Part shown: in pieces, positions 18,863 through 29,937 of the stretch
How the letters are laid out: every line of letters starts with the position of its first letter
How positions within the stretch are numbered: the first letter of the stretch is position 1
Origin: Scheffersomyces stipitis CBS 6054
Taxonomy: Eukaryota > Ascomycota > Pichiomycetes > Serinales > Debaryomycetaceae
NCBI RefSeq assembly: GCF_000209165.1
Contig: NC_009045.1
Location: 186,001-250,000, forward strand
DNA: 64,000 nt
Direction: 5' to 3'
Position numbers and translations under genes: made by a program
Notes under the pieces: generated by a model
What the model was told of the DNA's origin: nothing
Database searches by the model: none
The model's input: the letters and a program-made list of their open reading frames with translations, nothing else

Positions 18863-20983
18863 TTTATACTCTTCGTTAACATCATTGATCTTCTCCCAGT
18901 TACCAATGAAATCATCACCTCTAACCACACCTGGCAAGGTCTTGCCACCAGACTGTCTCTTCCAGATCTTCTTGGCTTCTTCGTCTGTGCCCAAGTCACG
19001 GTACTCAAACTTGATTCCATTGGCTTGTAATATTGTCACCAATCTGTTGGTTCTTTGCATGATCTGCATACCACCAGCCAACGAGGTGAAGATGTAGATT
19101 GGCTGCGACTCCAAGTGCTTGCGGATTTCTTCAGGTGAAACATCCAAGTCGTCCAAATCATCGTCGTCAGTTGTTTTCTTGGATTCAACTTCCTTGACTT
19201 CCTTAGTTTGTTCAACTTCAGTGTCCTTCAAAACTTCCTTGGATTCTTCAGGTTGAGCCACTTCTTTGGATAATTCTTCTTCTTTGGCTTCTTCCTTCGA
19301 TTCGGGTTCTTCGACATCTTCAGAAACCACCTCCTTGGAGGATTCTTCTTCCTTTGGTTCTTCCTTAGGTTCTTCCTCGAGTTCTTCCTTGGGTTCTATT
19401 TCTTTAGACTCTATAGCATCTTCCTCAGACTTTTCCTTTACATCTTGATCGTTCTTTTCATCAATATCAATCAGCTTCAATTTAGAATCCAATTCTATGT
19501 CAGACTTTTCATCCTTATCAACTGCTTTTCCAGATTCTTCACCTTTAGGATGCAAAACTTCTTCTACCATCGTATCCAAATGATCAATGGTTGAATAGGG
19601 ATCATCAGTGACAAAAGCTCCCTCTCTAACCAACTCCTCAGGGTTGGAATCATTCTTCTCGCTTTCTTCACCAGCAGGTCTAGCTCTGGATCTTGATCTT
19701 GAGATCGATCTGAGGTAGTTTGTGGAAGAAAGTGATCTGGCATACTTCGGCTGTTCGTACTCGTTGGAAGGTCTGTCCACATTGAAGTTGGTGTAGTCAC
19801 CAGTGGTTACCAAAGACGGGTCTGTTGGTAACACTGCCAACTCTTCATCTCTGGCAGCAGCCTTAGCTTCGGCGGCAGCAATCGAGTCACCCATGGTAGG
19901 TCTTGACTGTCTTGACCTTCTGTCATCCGTATCTTCCGAAACGGCAGAAATGGCGAAGTCTGGAGGTAACTCGTACTTAGCGGGGTCTACAGGCGTGGTG
20001 TTCTTGTATGAGTCACCGCGAGCTAAATGAGGTCTAAAGGAAGAACTTGAACTCGATCTGGCTTCAGCTCTTCTGGATGGATCCCTACTGATAGATCTCG
20101 ATCTAGAGTCGGTGTGGAAGTATGGAGTATGAATTCCATCCTTGTGAGCATGACCAATCAATCCTGGAGGCTGTCTCTCGTGGGAATGGTCAAGATTCAA
20201 GCTAGAGATCGGAGTTTCGGACTTAGGCGTCGAGAAACTGGACGTCTTGACAGGAGGCTCAGGTCTCTTGAAGACAGAATTTGTCGAGGGCAAACGATGA
20301 GGATCAATCGACTTAACATTGGTAAGAAATTCAGAATGGTCCTGGATGTTATTCTCCAACTGGTACTCAGATAAGTTGGGAGTGGAATAGTCTTCCTGCT
20401 GGTAGAAACTCGAAGCGCTGGTGGTTCCGGGCCCAGCAGCAGCACGAGAGACTTCGTCATAGTCGTCATCTTCCAAGTCTTTTTCTGTAAGATCTTCTAC
20501 ACGTTGAGCAGGATCAGACTTTTCGGCGTCTTTAGCAATTGAGGAGTCTTCAGCAAGCTCAGAAGACTCTTCATCTTCTACGATAGTATCAGTAGCCTTT
20601 GTTTCAGATCTTTCATCCGATGCAACATCATCCACTTCTTTATCTTCGTCTTCATCATCTACTTCTTTTTCAACCTTGTACCGAATATCAGTCTTGGGCT
20701 TTCCTTCCAGATCCAAAAAGTTATCGAAATCTTCTTCAGACCCCAAAAGAGCACCTTCGTTGATCAAGTCGTCAAGAGAAGCCGAAATGGCCAGATTCAT
20801 GAGCGTGCTCTTCTTGTTGCTGATAGCCAGAATCGGGACATTGTCGTCGCCGTGCTTGACCTTCAGCTTCTCTGGATGGATGTAGTTATTGTGGGGAGAG
20901 TCATCAGCTGATCTGACAGAAGATCCCACCAACGAGGGAGTCTCCAATTTTTCAGCATTTTCCAATTGCTGCTCAAAGTCCAT
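18833..20983 (-). CDS. AIP5: Aip5-like protein: disordered acidic region plus glutaredoxin-like domain
   Basis: A 716-residue protein with a long disordered region and a C-terminal thioredoxin/glutaredoxin-like fold (~625-716, beginning IYIFTSLAGG, with TLPGVV at the cis-proline position). This layout matches yeast Aip5 (Yfr016c), which binds the polarisome scaffold Spa2 and promotes formin-driven actin assembly. The glutaredoxin-like domain lacks a CxxC motif, so redox catalysis is unlikely. The disordered part has acidic stretches, an RS-rich block (RSRSISRDPSRR) and imperfect repeats of KEEPKEE and SKEV near 530-600. Yeast Aip5 is longer (about 1,200 residues), mainly in the disordered region. 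The start is the ATG at 20981-20983. The stop codon lies inside a strong hairpin. Confidence 0.8.
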   Translation of the reverse strand: MDFEQQLENAEKLETPSLVGSSVRSADDSPHNNYIHPEKLKVKHGDDNVPILAISNKKSTLMNLAISASLDDLINEGALLGSEEDFDNFLDLEGKPKTDIRYKVEKEVDDEDEDKEVDDVASDERSETKATDTIVEDEESSELAEDSSIAKDAEKSDPAQRVEDLTEKDLEDDDYDEVSRAAAGPGTTSASSFYQQEDYSTPNLSEYQLENNIQDHSEFLTNVKSIDPHRLPSTNSVFKRPEPPVKTSSFSTPKSETPISSLNLDHSHERQPPGLIGHAHKDGIHTPYFHTDSRSRSISRDPSRRAEARSSSSSSFRPHLARGDSYKNTTPVDPAKYELPPDFAISAVSEDTDDRRSRQSRPTMGDSIAAAEAKAAARDEELAVLPTDPSLVTTGDYTNFNVDRPSNEYEQPKYARSLSSTNYLRSISRSRSRARPAGEESEKNDSNPEELVREGAFVTDDPYSTIDHLDTMVEEVLHPKGEESGKAVDKDEKSDIELDSKLKLIDIDEKNDQDVKEKSEEDAIESKEIEPKEELEEEPKEEPKEEESSKEVVSEDVEEPESKEEAKEEELSKEVAQPEESKEVLKDTEVEQTKEVKEVESKKTTDDDDLDDLDVSPEEIRKHLESQPIYIFTSLAGGMQIMQRTNRLVTILQANGIKFEYRDLGTDEEAKKIWKRQSGGKTLPGVVRGDDFIGNWEKINDVNEEYKLKELLYETL

Positions 20984-21730
20984 TCTGTAAGCGTATACGA
21001 TAGATAACTCAGATATCCGTCACGTCGGGTCTGAATAGCGTCAAATGCCAAATGAAACTGTTGGCTTCTACTTTTCACTTCTGGTGGGCCTTTATATATT
21101 GTCGTGTGCGTACCGTATCCACCGTCAGGATTTGAATCATGACAGATAAGTCGGACGGGCGGTTTCAAATTTGTGCCGACTCAAGATAGAGGCAATGTCA
21201 GGTGGTTACAGAGGGAAAATATGTATGCGTATGTAGTGTGAAAATCTTGCTTAGGCAATTGACTACGTGTAAGTTAATTTGCAAAATGTTAACTATGTGT
21301 GGAGCTGAAACTACAAAGTTGTTCTGCTACAGTTCTGCTACTATTTCTTTGCCTTTTTCCTACTCTTATACTGTCTCAAACCTTTCACGGCGGAGACGGT
21401 GGTGATATGCTTCTGTTATTGTGTTATCAGCTCTACTGGTACAATTACAGCCTGAGTAAATTTCCATATATTGGCAATTTCAACAAATTATCGCACTGTA
21501 TATACTGACCACATGATATTACGAAGTGCAACAGATCTAGTTGACCAACACACAGATCAACACTAATTCCGGACAACTGTTAGGATACCATTGTCCTCAG
21601 TGCCGGCCGTGTTCTGCTCGTGAAAAAATCGCTCGTATTTCATCGCTTATGAATTCTCTGCCACTGATTGGTTGCTGATCTGTGAACGAAATGAGGAGTA
21701 GGCGCGGCTCGTACGCCTGATAAGAAACGC

Positions 21731-21740
21731 GTCACGTGAC
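21731..21740. promoter_or_regulatory. Palindromic E-box GTCACGTGAC
   Basis: A perfect 10-bp palindrome with a CACGTG core, about 750 bp before the Aip5-like gene and about 965 bp before MIX17. It is a typical bHLH (Cbf1-type) site; the target is unknown. Confidence 0.5.
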
Positions 21741-22586
21741 TTCGAAGATAAAGGTGAGTGGGCTGGAGAAGCCAGCAGGAGAAGAGGGTTGGTAAACTGG
21801 GTGGATAGGTGGACGATTTGGAAAGCAAATGAAGATTCCGAGTATATAGAGAGCAATTGAGAGGGTTTTGGTGAGAATTGGGCAGGAACTTGAAAGTTGG
21901 GATGAAATTGATTTTAATTTTTACTCATTTTCTCTGTTTATCACCAAAATATTAAGAATGAAGATATGAAATTGATGAAGAATGAACTATTTAATAGGTC
22001 CTGAGTTCGATCCCGACTAAAGGGAAAAGTTAATCATAGTTCTGTTGTAGACATTGAATTCGATGTGTAGCTACATTATTAAATGATCCGACAAGTACAA
22101 CTGTATTCGTATTAGCAGACGTTTGTCCATTCATTCCTCAAGTGATGGAGCACTGCCTGAAAAGAGTAATCCTTAAGTGTCCTTAGAGATTTTGCAAGCA
22201 GATCCCTCTAGAATTGAACGACTGGAGAACCGAAAATTTTGCACCCAAAGATCCACGAGCAGCTAAAGCTAGAATGACCACACATTAAACGACACCGATC
22301 GACAAGAACGGAAACGCCGAACAAGAATCCAGAGCCGTCTATTTCCAGTTTACTTTTAACAAAGATCACACACTCTTCCACCCTCAGCCTCTAGTAGTTC
22401 ATATCATTCGTAGGAGCCGAATCGGAGGAAGATCCTTCCGAAATTTAAACATCATTCAAGCGGAACTAAACTTTTCTTCCGCAAATTCCCTGCCATCTTC
22501 CATGAGGTTCCATCCTTCCCTTTTGGGACTACTCTGAGTGGCAACCCGGAAAAAGCTGACTGGAAATTATCCTGCAGACAGACAAT

Positions 22587-22595
22587 TATATAAAA
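22587..22595 (+). promoter_or_regulatory. TATA box of MIX17
   Basis: TATATAAAA lies 118 bp before the MIX17 ATG. Confidence 0.6.
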
Positions 22596-22704
22596 GGCAC
22601 GTTTCGCTCCACTGAAAAATTTACTACGATTTCGGCTCCATCAATCCTTTTAACTTTCTAGTTATCATAGAAACACCCAAGAAAACCACTAAAAAAGTAA
22701 AGAA

Positions 22705-23139
22705 ATGGCTCGTCAAAGAAGATCCGCTCCAGCTCCAAGACAACAGTCTAGATCGGCCCATACCGCCGCTGCCCCATCCCACTACCCATCTCGTCCAGCT
22801 CCAGCTGCTCATCCAGTGCAACCACAAGCTCAGGCTTCCCAGGGCCCAGGTTTGTTCGGTCAAATGGCTTCCACAGCTGCTGGTGTCGCTGTCGGTTCCA
22901 CCATTGGTCACACTTTAGGTGCCGGAATCACTTCCATGTTCGGCGGCTCGTCGTCCCACGCACCAGTAGAAGCTGCTGCCCCAGTGCAACAGAACCAGTA
23001 CGAAGAGCAGAAGACTACCTGCGATGCCGACGCCAGAAACTTCACCAGATGTTTGGGAGACAACGGTGGCAACATGCAAATCTGTGAATACTACTTGCAG
23101 CAATTGAAGGCTTGTCAAGAAGCCTCTCGTCAATACTAA
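22705..23139 (+). CDS. MIX17: Twin CX9C mitochondrial intermembrane-space protein (CHCHD2/10 family)
   Basis: A 144-residue protein with an Arg/Pro/Ala-rich N-terminus, a central Gly/Ala-rich hydrophobic segment (GLFGQMASTAAGVAVGSTIGHTLG, split here as residues ~49-72), and a C-terminal CHCH domain. The cysteines are Cys106-X9-Cys116 and Cys127-X9-Cys137, the twin CX9C pattern oxidised by Mia40 in the intermembrane space. Length and layout match yeast Mix17 and human CHCHD2/CHCHD10. Yeast Mix17 influences respiration. The first in-frame ATG is used; codon bias is strong. It is convergent with the next gene. Confidence 0.93.
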   Translation: MARQRRSAPAPRQQSRSAHTAAAPSHYPSRPAPAAHPVQPQAQASQGPGLFGQMASTAAGVAVGSTIGHTLGAGITSMFGGSSSHAPVEAAAPVQQNQYEEQKTTCDADARNFTRCLGDNGGNMQICEYYLQQLKACQEASRQY

Positions 23140-23590
23140 GCTAGCCTGGTATGAAAGAGAGAGAACTTTCTCGTAAGAAATAGTTGAACTTTCTGCTAAA
23201 AAATGATTCATGAAAAATTCATAAAATTGAACTTCGTTTACAATTGGACATCATTCAAATGAATTTTGCGAAGTTCAAAAACTAAATCGCTGTAGACGTC
23301 TCTAGCATTATATCGATAAATCTATATAGTAGTGTCGTCCTTGTAAATATACTATCTATTTATTCTAGATGTTTCATACATTTCCATGTACATATATATT
23401 TGTATAAGCTCATTGGCAAATCACTTCTAATTGGGTGGTTGTCTTGGAAGCCATTGGCTTTAGAATTGATCTGAAACATTGATAGAGATTCGTCTGAAGG
23501 ACATCATTCATTGAATTACTTCAATATCTTTGTTTGCATCTTTTCAGAACTTGAACACTATCTAGCTTCAGATTATTTAGTTCTAAAGAC
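23140..23590. other. Convergent intergenic region with an imperfect hairpin
   Basis: 451 bp between convergent 3' ends. A 10-bp inverted repeat TTGAACTTCG/CGAAGTTCAA occurs at 23227-23236 and 23269-23278 around a 32-nt spacer, and TATATA-type 3'-processing-like runs follow near 23325-23400. No gene. Confidence 0.5.
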
Positions 23591-24319
23591 CTACTTCTTC
23601 TCGGAACTGCTGTAATAGTAATAACCAGCTCCTCCACCCAATACCAACACCAAGGGCACGGTGTATCCGGAAGAAGAAGAAGAAGAGGATGACTCTGCCT
23701 CAGGATGTTCGGCACCAGCATGATGGAGATTGTCGTGCTCTATATCTTCAACTACTGGGGTTTGCTTGTCGACTTCTGAAGTCTTGTGCGAGACCTCGCT
23801 GTCACCATAGCTGACCACCTCAGCATCGTTGATAACTGGGTTAACGGATGATTGAATGTACTTCTCTCTGTTGACAGGAGTCTTCTTCTCAGCACTATGG
23901 GCAGTTCCTACAGTAGAAGAGTCAACTGGTTTGCTACCTTTGTCGTGTAAGAATTCAGGTTCGGCACCAACGGATTCACCTCCGTGGAAAACGTCGGCAG
24001 AATTGGCTTCAACTTTGATGGACGAATTGCTTTCTTTGGTAAACAATTCCCTTTCCACCTGCTTAGCCTTGTTTTGAGCAATGTCCTGCTTGACTGCTTC
24101 CTTGGTAAGAGGAGGTACCTTTGGTTCAGCAGTTTTGGGGATGAAGTCGTACTTGAATTCCCATTCGTTGATGGACGTTTGTGAAGGTAATCTGAACGAA
24201 TCGATAGAGGAAGTGTCACCCTTGGCTCTGGCGAACGCAGACAGGTGCACAGCTCTGGCAACTGGGCGAGAGAGAGCAACAAGGTACAGCGGCTTGACAG
24301 CAATGGAGAGCTTCAACAT
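23591..24319 (-). CDS. Uncharacterised mitochondrial protein with a C-terminal membrane anchor
   Basis: I do not recognise this family. The frame is open to 24397, but only from a non-ATG codon; the ATG at 24317-24319 gives 243 residues and starts with a good presequence (MLKLSIAVKPLYLVALSRPVAR...). A conserved-looking block INEWEFKYDFIPKTAEPKVPPLTKEAVKQ, quoted only in part (EWEFKYDFIPKT), follows at ~45-60. The centre is polar and acidic. A serine run leads into one transmembrane helix (about 222-238) with a Gly-rich turn and a YYYYSS tail ending in KK. Import followed by inner-membrane anchoring is inference. Confidence 0.72.
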   Translation of the reverse strand: MLKLSIAVKPLYLVALSRPVARAVHLSAFARAKGDTSSIDSFRLPSQTSINEWEFKYDFIPKTAEPKVPPLTKEAVKQDIAQNKAKQVERELFTKESNSSIKVEANSADVFHGGESVGAEPEFLHDKGSKPVDSSTVGTAHSAEKKTPVNREKYIQSSVNPVINDAEVVSYGDSEVSHKTSEVDKQTPVVEDIEHDNLHHAGAEHPEAESSSSSSSSGYTVPLVLVLGGGAGYYYYSSSEKK

Positions 24320-25167
24320 GTTAAAATTTTGATGAAATGAGGGGTTTGGGCACTTGGTGTCAAAATGTGGAGCCAATTGTGGAGCAGATGATTGCAACGT
24401 AATGGATCCTGCAATGGCAATCGAAGGAGAAAGGAGTTATCTGGATTTGGGCTTAAGATGGTGAAAAAATGGAAACGATGCCTGTGTCCGGATTCGGCAC
24501 ACTAATGTCAACGACCAAGGGGATACCCACTTCAGCTGTATCCTGTCTAGAAACATGAATCATTCATCCAACCAATTATTACCTGCAAGACGGGATGATT
24601 AGATATGGACTTCATGTGAGAGAAGCCAGCACGCTACACTGTGGGGAGGCGCCCAGTGCGTGCAGGCAAATTCGTGGAGCTGTAGCAACCTGTTATTGAA
24701 TCAATACAGACGTTAATGATGGAGTATGGAAAGAAAGGAAGTTAAACCAGAGCGTAAGAGAATCGACAGTTTGTAAAAGTTGTTGTTTGATTATGGAATT
24801 TTTATCCTGTCACAGATCGAAGGTGGCATCTGTGTAGCAGACTATCAATTATATTCTACTATGTGATCGATTATAGTCTATTTTGTATATACACTGTCCG
24901 ATTTAGAGAATAAAAGTAGTTCTAGAGATCCAAATGTCCTAGCCCACTACATTTATGTTGAGCAGGTTGCTATTTTGTATCAAACGACGTATGATTGGCT
25001 GCAAAAAAGCTTCTTTTAAGTTCATTTGTACATGGTGCAGTAATGCAATGTGCACCTTTGAATTCGAGCAGATATTATTTCTGGTTGCAAATTCGAGTTT
25101 ACTTGATTGTTATGCTGATATCTATTAAATTTTTGTTTGTCTATAATAATCACCGGTTTACCATTGT
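24320..25167. other. Intergenic region, nothing recognised
   Basis: About 850 bp between tandem minus-strand genes. It is AT-rich towards 25150. No RNA gene, repeat or clear regulatory element seen. Confidence 0.5.
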
Positions 25168-26229
25168 CTACAATTCACCATTTAACAAGTCTTCAAGATA
25201 CTGACTTGGAGGTCTCGAGCGTTTTGGTTGTTGTTGTGGCTTGACCAGCTCACCATTCAGCTCAATGTCACTATTGGTGTAGTTCTGCAACAAGTTGAAC
25301 TTCTCAGCTCCGTATATGTCGTAGTTTAGAGAGTCATTGTTGTTTGTAGACGTAGGTGTACCGGGGTCTAGTAATGATAGTACACTTCCATTTGGAGCTT
25401 GGAATATGCTTTTATGATACAACGGCAATTCTAATTGGGATGCACTTCTGCTATGCATGACTTCTAACACAGGACTTATGAACATCGAACCACGCTTATT
25501 AGCGTTGCTGAGATTCGCGTTGCTGTTATTATTACCCATGACAGCGTCACGGTAAGATCTACCTTGCTGACTGCTGCTGGAATTGCTGCTATCTTCAAAA
25601 TGCGATTGTATAATAGAATTATGCTTGGATAAGAGTAAATTGGAGGTAGAAGCCATGGACGCCTTTTCCAAAAATGACGAATTGGAAGGAGTTGTAAGTC
25701 CATTGAAAGAACTGGCACTGCTGCTGCCAGCATAAAAGCCACCGCTGTTGAAATTTGCAAAGTATACTTCTTTTTCGCTCTTTGCTCTGCGTCTAGCGAT
25801 TATCCAAGTAATGAGTCGAAATAAGATAAGTATGATCAATAGTAATCCTGCAATCGCACCAACGACAATAAACACGAGATTGTCTGGTAGCGATGAGGAA
25901 TAGATGTAAGGATTAGATGGGGAACCAGACAGTTTTTCGTTGCCTACAGGTATCGCTATGCTATATGAGTAGGAAGTTGTGGATGAGGAGGAGGTTGCGG
26001 ACGAGGTTGCTGCTAAGGTAGGTTTCCCGGTTATGGTTGGCATTGAACCATCTCTCTGTACCAAAGCAATAGTAGGAGCTGGCGAGCCTATATCAACCAA
26101 AATCTGTTGACGATCTTTGTGATGGTTATGGTGATGGTGATGTCTAACAGTTGGAACCTGTGTTTCCACCGGTATGCTTTCAGCAAACGAGGATATAATT
26201 AACGAAAGGAATAGTATAGCGACATTCAT
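25168..26229 (-). CDS. Secreted-pathway single-pass membrane protein, Csi2/Prm5-like
   Basis: A 353-residue type I membrane protein. It has a signal peptide (about residues 1-16, MNVAILFLSLIISSFA), a His-rich patch (HHHHHNHH, ~29-36), a Ser/Thr-rich lumenal stem, one transmembrane helix (~118-142) followed by the stop-transfer cluster ARRRAKSEK, and a Ser/Asn-rich cytoplasmic tail that ends PPSQYLEDLLNGEL. The layout and the short C-terminal YLEDLL motif resemble the yeast Csi2/Prm5/Ynl058c group, linked to cell wall and chitin functions, but similarity is limited and the assignment is tentative. The ATG at 26227-26229 directly precedes the signal peptide. Confidence 0.8.
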   Translation of the reverse strand: MNVAILFLSLIISSFAESIPVETQVPTVRHHHHHNHHKDRQQILVDIGSPAPTIALVQRDGSMPTITGKPTLAATSSATSSSSTTSYSYSIAIPVGNEKLSGSPSNPYIYSSSLPDNLVFIVVGAIAGLLLIILILFRLITWIIARRRAKSEKEVYFANFNSGGFYAGSSSASSFNGLTTPSNSSFLEKASMASTSNLLLSKHNSIIQSHFEDSSNSSSSQQGRSYRDAVMGNNNSNANLSNANKRGSMFISPVLEVMHSRSASQLELPLYHKSIFQAPNGSVLSLLDPGTPTSTNNNDSLNYDIYGAEKFNLLQNYTNSDIELNGELVKPQQQPKRSRPPSQYLEDLLNGEL

Positions 26230-27594
26230 GGTCGTTGGTGTGGAGTCGTCTATACTGGCAGGAGATCTGAAAGAACTACTTCATAAATAAGGAAGAAGTT
26301 GGCTTTTTCTGAAATAAAAGAAGAAATCTGCGTCCATTGAAGTATATATATTGAGATTTCGAAGCGAAGACCAACAGAAAGAATAAAATAAACTGTGTTT
26401 CAGGAACTTGTTGGTGGAGAGATCCACGTTATTATCTATGACTGTCTATAACGAAGAAAATAGCCATTCCATATGCCTCAACTAAAATAATGTAGACTGC
26501 ATTCTCGGAGATTCTTTGTTTCCGTTCCTCCCCTTATACTGCAGTTTCCTCTATTGCAGACGTACCTATTGTCGATGAAAGCTTAGCTACAAGCGATTTC
26601 ATCAGAGACAGAATAACGTTTCTGCGGGCAACCGTCTCGCGAAGAACATCTTGAAGTTATCCTACCGTTGCTACAACCTCGGACACACCCAGCACCATGG
26701 GCCCATCTGGTGAGGCAATCGTCAATTTCAAGTACTTTCAATTCACTCCACGAACCACACGGCTCTAATCTGAATAGCTGCAAGGAGCCTTTAACGTGCA
26801 TCAAAAATATTTTGTATTGACGTGTTGTGCATAGGTACACGTCTAAAATGTAAACAGACATTTTTCGAGAGACGCGTTCCGATGAGACAACCAAAAGTCC
26901 ATACAAATACCAAGATATTCATCCAGCACATGTCGGCTGCAACTAGCCTCGAGAAATATCTGGTTTTTGCCACATATTGGTGCCATGTTTCATCTCATAG
27001 TAATGTGCGAACGAAAGTGCTTCCCGTACAGAAACGCATAGCATTGAATCATCGCGATGTGGTTTTCGCTTTTCTTTCGGTGCTCCAAAGCTTCTGCTTA
27101 CTTGCTTGAGTGACGTTGTCAACTCTGATGACTATTTCTACAAATTAATATTGGGATTTATGCTTTATTGACTTATTCAATTGGCGCTTATGCCAATTTG
27201 TTTATTTCGTTTTCAATGTCTATGCAAGCCAAATCATTATTTTCACAAATTTCTTCTCTGCATCACTATAATAGCGAATCTCTAATTTTGATAGATATTC
27301 GCAACTCTTGCTCTCCGTACATCATTCCAGAATTGGGAAAGAGGTAGAGGGTTTAGGGAAATTTGCCACCTACAGTGACACCAAAGTAGAGAATTGTACT
27401 CATAAACTTCAATTAATATGTAAACCTATTTAATGCATCATGTTCAAATATAATCCAGAACATAAGTGCTAACGGCCGATTTCTACGTTACTTTACAGTT
27501 AAGAGTGCTGCTTTGTTGCTGCCGTGCCTGCTGTACCTTGAGTACTATTTAACTAACCTATTAGCATTCAGCAAGTATATATACATTGTGAGCT
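26230..27594. other. Intergenic region, no gene supported
   Basis: About 1.37 kb. Overlapping short frames on both strands (26583-26973 minus, 26822-27109 plus) show no codon bias or family signal. A small hairpin AATTGGC/GCCAATT with a 6-nt loop lies at 27179-27198. Confidence 0.45.
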
Positions 27595-29937
27595 TTAGAA
27601 TCTCCAGTTTTCATCTGCTGATTCGATGGCCCATTTGAATTTGTCACGCAAGGTCTTGGTGAAGAGTTTCTCGATGGGAACATCGAACTTCTTCGAAAAC
27701 ATCACCGTTAATCTTGGATCGATATAGTTCATCTTGGATGTACCTAAGGAAACTTCAGAATTGTCTTCCTTATCTTTCAATTGAAGAGTCGTGGTAACAA
27801 TTCTGTTTTCAATCACTTCAACCTGCTGCTGCAACTTCTCCACAGTGAGATTCTTCTTTACTTCTGGTTTTGCGCCATTCAATTCAGCCTTGTATTCCTT
27901 CTCAAGATCATCAATCTTGGCCATCTTTTCTTTGATTTCATCTGATTTTTCAGTCAAAATCTCCTGCTTTTCCAATTTTAGTTTTTCATTATCTCTTTGC
28001 ATCTTCTTCAAGACCTGTTCTCTTTGTCTAGCAATTACTGTGTGATGAATGTGCTCTTCATCTTCCTTTGCAAGATCATCGATTTCACAAAAATAATGCA
28101 GCTGCTTATTCTTCAATTTTGGTTCTAAAACAAGTATCATTCTCTTCAATCTTATTTTCTGCCACATCAACTCCTTTAACTTGTCATTGATTTTCTGAAC
28201 AGAACTGCCATGTCCTTTACTTACCGTACGCTGGTGATTACACAAGATAGCAACAGTTCTATTAGCAGCATTGAACTTCACAACTTTTTCGGCTACTGTG
28301 CCTTCATTTGGAATCAAATCCAACTGATCTTGCATTGTCTTCGAGGCATTATAGGTACGGAAAACTTTAGCTGTCAAGCCTTTCATGTAATTCTGCAATT
28401 GCTTGTTCAACATCGTAGGATTGATTCTATCAAACAAGTCATCACCGGGTTGTTTAGGCGCTTTCTTGAAGATCCTCAAGTTCTTGAACACTTGCTTGTC
28501 AACTTCAACTTCTTGGTAGAATCTGATGGAATCCTTACCCAAGAAGTCGAAGATAACCTTGTTAGGGGGTTTCAAGGTAATATGCTCATATCTTAAAGAA
28601 CAACACCCAACAGTGTCCGCTTCATCGTCACCCTTTTCGCCACCAGCTCTCAATGCAAACACATCAATAAGATAAATTGCAGATGCCATCTGTCTATCTT
28701 GCATTAATTCGCTCTTCAACATCTTAGTGTAGTCCTTCCTGATGGCATCTACATGACTACGTAATCTTCTGGCCGTTTCAAACTTTTTGAAATCAGAAAC
28801 ACCCTTAATGGAAGACGAGGCAGCAAATCTAACATACTTGAATGAATCGGCGATGTTTTCTCTCCACATAGCCAACCAAGTAACGGTGTTATCGTTCTTG
28901 ATTTCACCCCAGCTATGACCCGGAGGAGCTTCAGGTATCTTAGCACCAGCTCCAATGTTCAAAGTAACCATCTCAGGGTAGACCCTTCTCTTCAACTTAC
29001 CAGTTCTAGGATGGGCTCCTCTACCTCTGAACAAACCTGGAGGTTCTACTCTGAAATTACCTACGAGTTCCTTGTGACCGTTGAATAAACAAGTCTTGTA
29101 TGGTTCTTCAATTCTCTCCTTTTCTTCCTTCATGGCTTTCTTTTGATCCTTCGTGAGAAGCTTTTTCTCCTCTCTGAGTTTCTCAAAGTGAGCGAATATC
29201 TTGGAGAAGTCGAGTTTTTCAAAGTCTTTGATTTCAACATCAGAACCATTAGTTTCCTTGATTACGTCTAAGAAGTCACCGAAGAAGTTCTTTTGGAAAA
29301 CAGGGTTTTTGGCATGATCTGTTTCCAACATGGCACCATAGAATCCAGCGACTTCTTCAGCTTCTAAGGACAACTTCACTGGTTTCCCATCATAGTACAA
29401 CTTCACATGCAGAGGGAGAGGTTCATACTCAGGTGGGAAAAGAACACCATTGTGTTCCAAAGTTTCCCATTTCTGAACTCCATCAACGTCTTCAGCTTCC
29501 CACCATTTATAGCCTTCATCTTCATCTTCATCCTTCTCTTCGTTTTGCGAAGTAGGAACGTCTTCATCCTTCTCTGCTTTCACTGCAGCATTTTTGGACT
29601 TTGTTTCTTTCTTTGGTTTTGTTTCCCTTTTTTGTTTCGGTTCTTTATCTGACTTCTTCGCTGATGCATCTGTCTCGGTTTTGACCTTCTTTGTTTTCTT
29701 AGGCACTGTAGAAGAGCCATTTTCACTCTTACGTTTTCTGTTCACCTTTTCTGCGATTGGCTCTTCGTAGTCTTCATCTACAGATGTGTCTTTGGATTTG
29801 ACAACACCGTTGTTACGCTGTGACAATGGGAGATCATCGTCGAGTTCACTGGCAGCAGTGCTGGTCATGGATCCGTTCTTTTTGGAAGTTTTTTTGACTC
29901 TCTTCGAAAGAACGATTTCGTCTTCAGAGGAACTCAT
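27595..29937 (-). CDS. TOP1: DNA topoisomerase I (type IB)
   Basis: Relaxes supercoils in the nucleus through a transient 3'-phosphotyrosyl link. I start the gene at the ATG at 29935-29937 (780 residues, [13 protein letters not shown]...), because yeast Top1 is about 770 residues and the 76 codons upstream in the same frame do not resemble the family. The N-terminal ~190 residues are Lys/Asp/Glu-rich with nuclear-localisation-like clusters. The core begins [10 protein letters not shown] and includes [31 protein letters not shown] and [22 protein letters not shown] Lys/Glu coiled-coil linker follows, then the catalytic segment SKMNYIDPR with Tyr738 in the active-site position. All key parts are present. 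Confidence 0.95.
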   Translation of the reverse strand: MSSSEDEIVLSKRVKKTSKKNGSMTSTAASELDDDLPLSQRNNGVVKSKDTSVDEDYEEPIAEKVNRKRKSENGSSTVPKKTKKVKTETDASAKKSDKEPKQKRETKPKKETKSKNAAVKAEKDEDVPTSQNEEKDEDEDEGYKWWEAEDVDGVQKWETLEHNGVLFPPEYEPLPLHVKLYYDGKPVKLSLEAEEVAGFYGAMLETDHAKNPVFQKNFFGDFLDVIKETNGSDVEIKDFEKLDFSKIFAHFEKLREEKKLLTKDQKKAMKEEKERIEEPYKTCLFNGHKELVGNFRVEPPGLFRGRGAHPRTGKLKRRVYPEMVTLNIGAGAKIPEAPPGHSWGEIKNDNTVTWLAMWRENIADSFKYVRFAASSSIKGVSDFKKFETARRLRSHVDAIRKDYTKMLKSELMQDRQMASAIYLIDVFALRAGGEKGDDEADTVGCCSLRYEHITLKPPNKVIFDFLGKDSIRFYQEVEVDKQVFKNLRIFKKAPKQPGDDLFDRINPTMLNKQLQNYMKGLTAKVFRTYNASKTMQDQLDLIPNEGTVAEKVVKFNAANRTVAILCNHQRTVSKGHGSSVQKINDKLKELMWQKIRLKRMILVLEPKLKNKQLHYFCEIDDLAKEDEEHIHHTVIARQREQVLKKMQRDNEKLKLEKQEILTEKSDEIKEKMAKIDDLEKEYKAELNGAKPEVKKNLTVEKLQQQVEVIENRIVTTTLQLKDKEDNSEVSLGTSKMNYIDPRLTVMFSKKFDVPIEKLFTKTLRDKFKWAIESADENWRF

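Larger units (their letters stand above)
20984..22704. other. Intergenic region between the divergent Aip5-like gene and MIX17
   Basis: About 1.7 kb. It holds a palindromic E-box GTCACGTGAC (21731-21740), an isolated B-box-like GTTCGATCC at 22005-22013 without a tRNA fold, and the MIX17 TATA box. Short frames at 21202-21508 and 21640-21856 show no coding character. Confidence 0.5.

Noticed and set aside
22005..22013. B-box-like GTTCGATCC suggesting a tRNA gene
   Set aside because: The flanking bases do not form a T stem, there is no A-box at a suitable distance and no acceptor stem. At most an isolated TFIIIC-type site or a relic.
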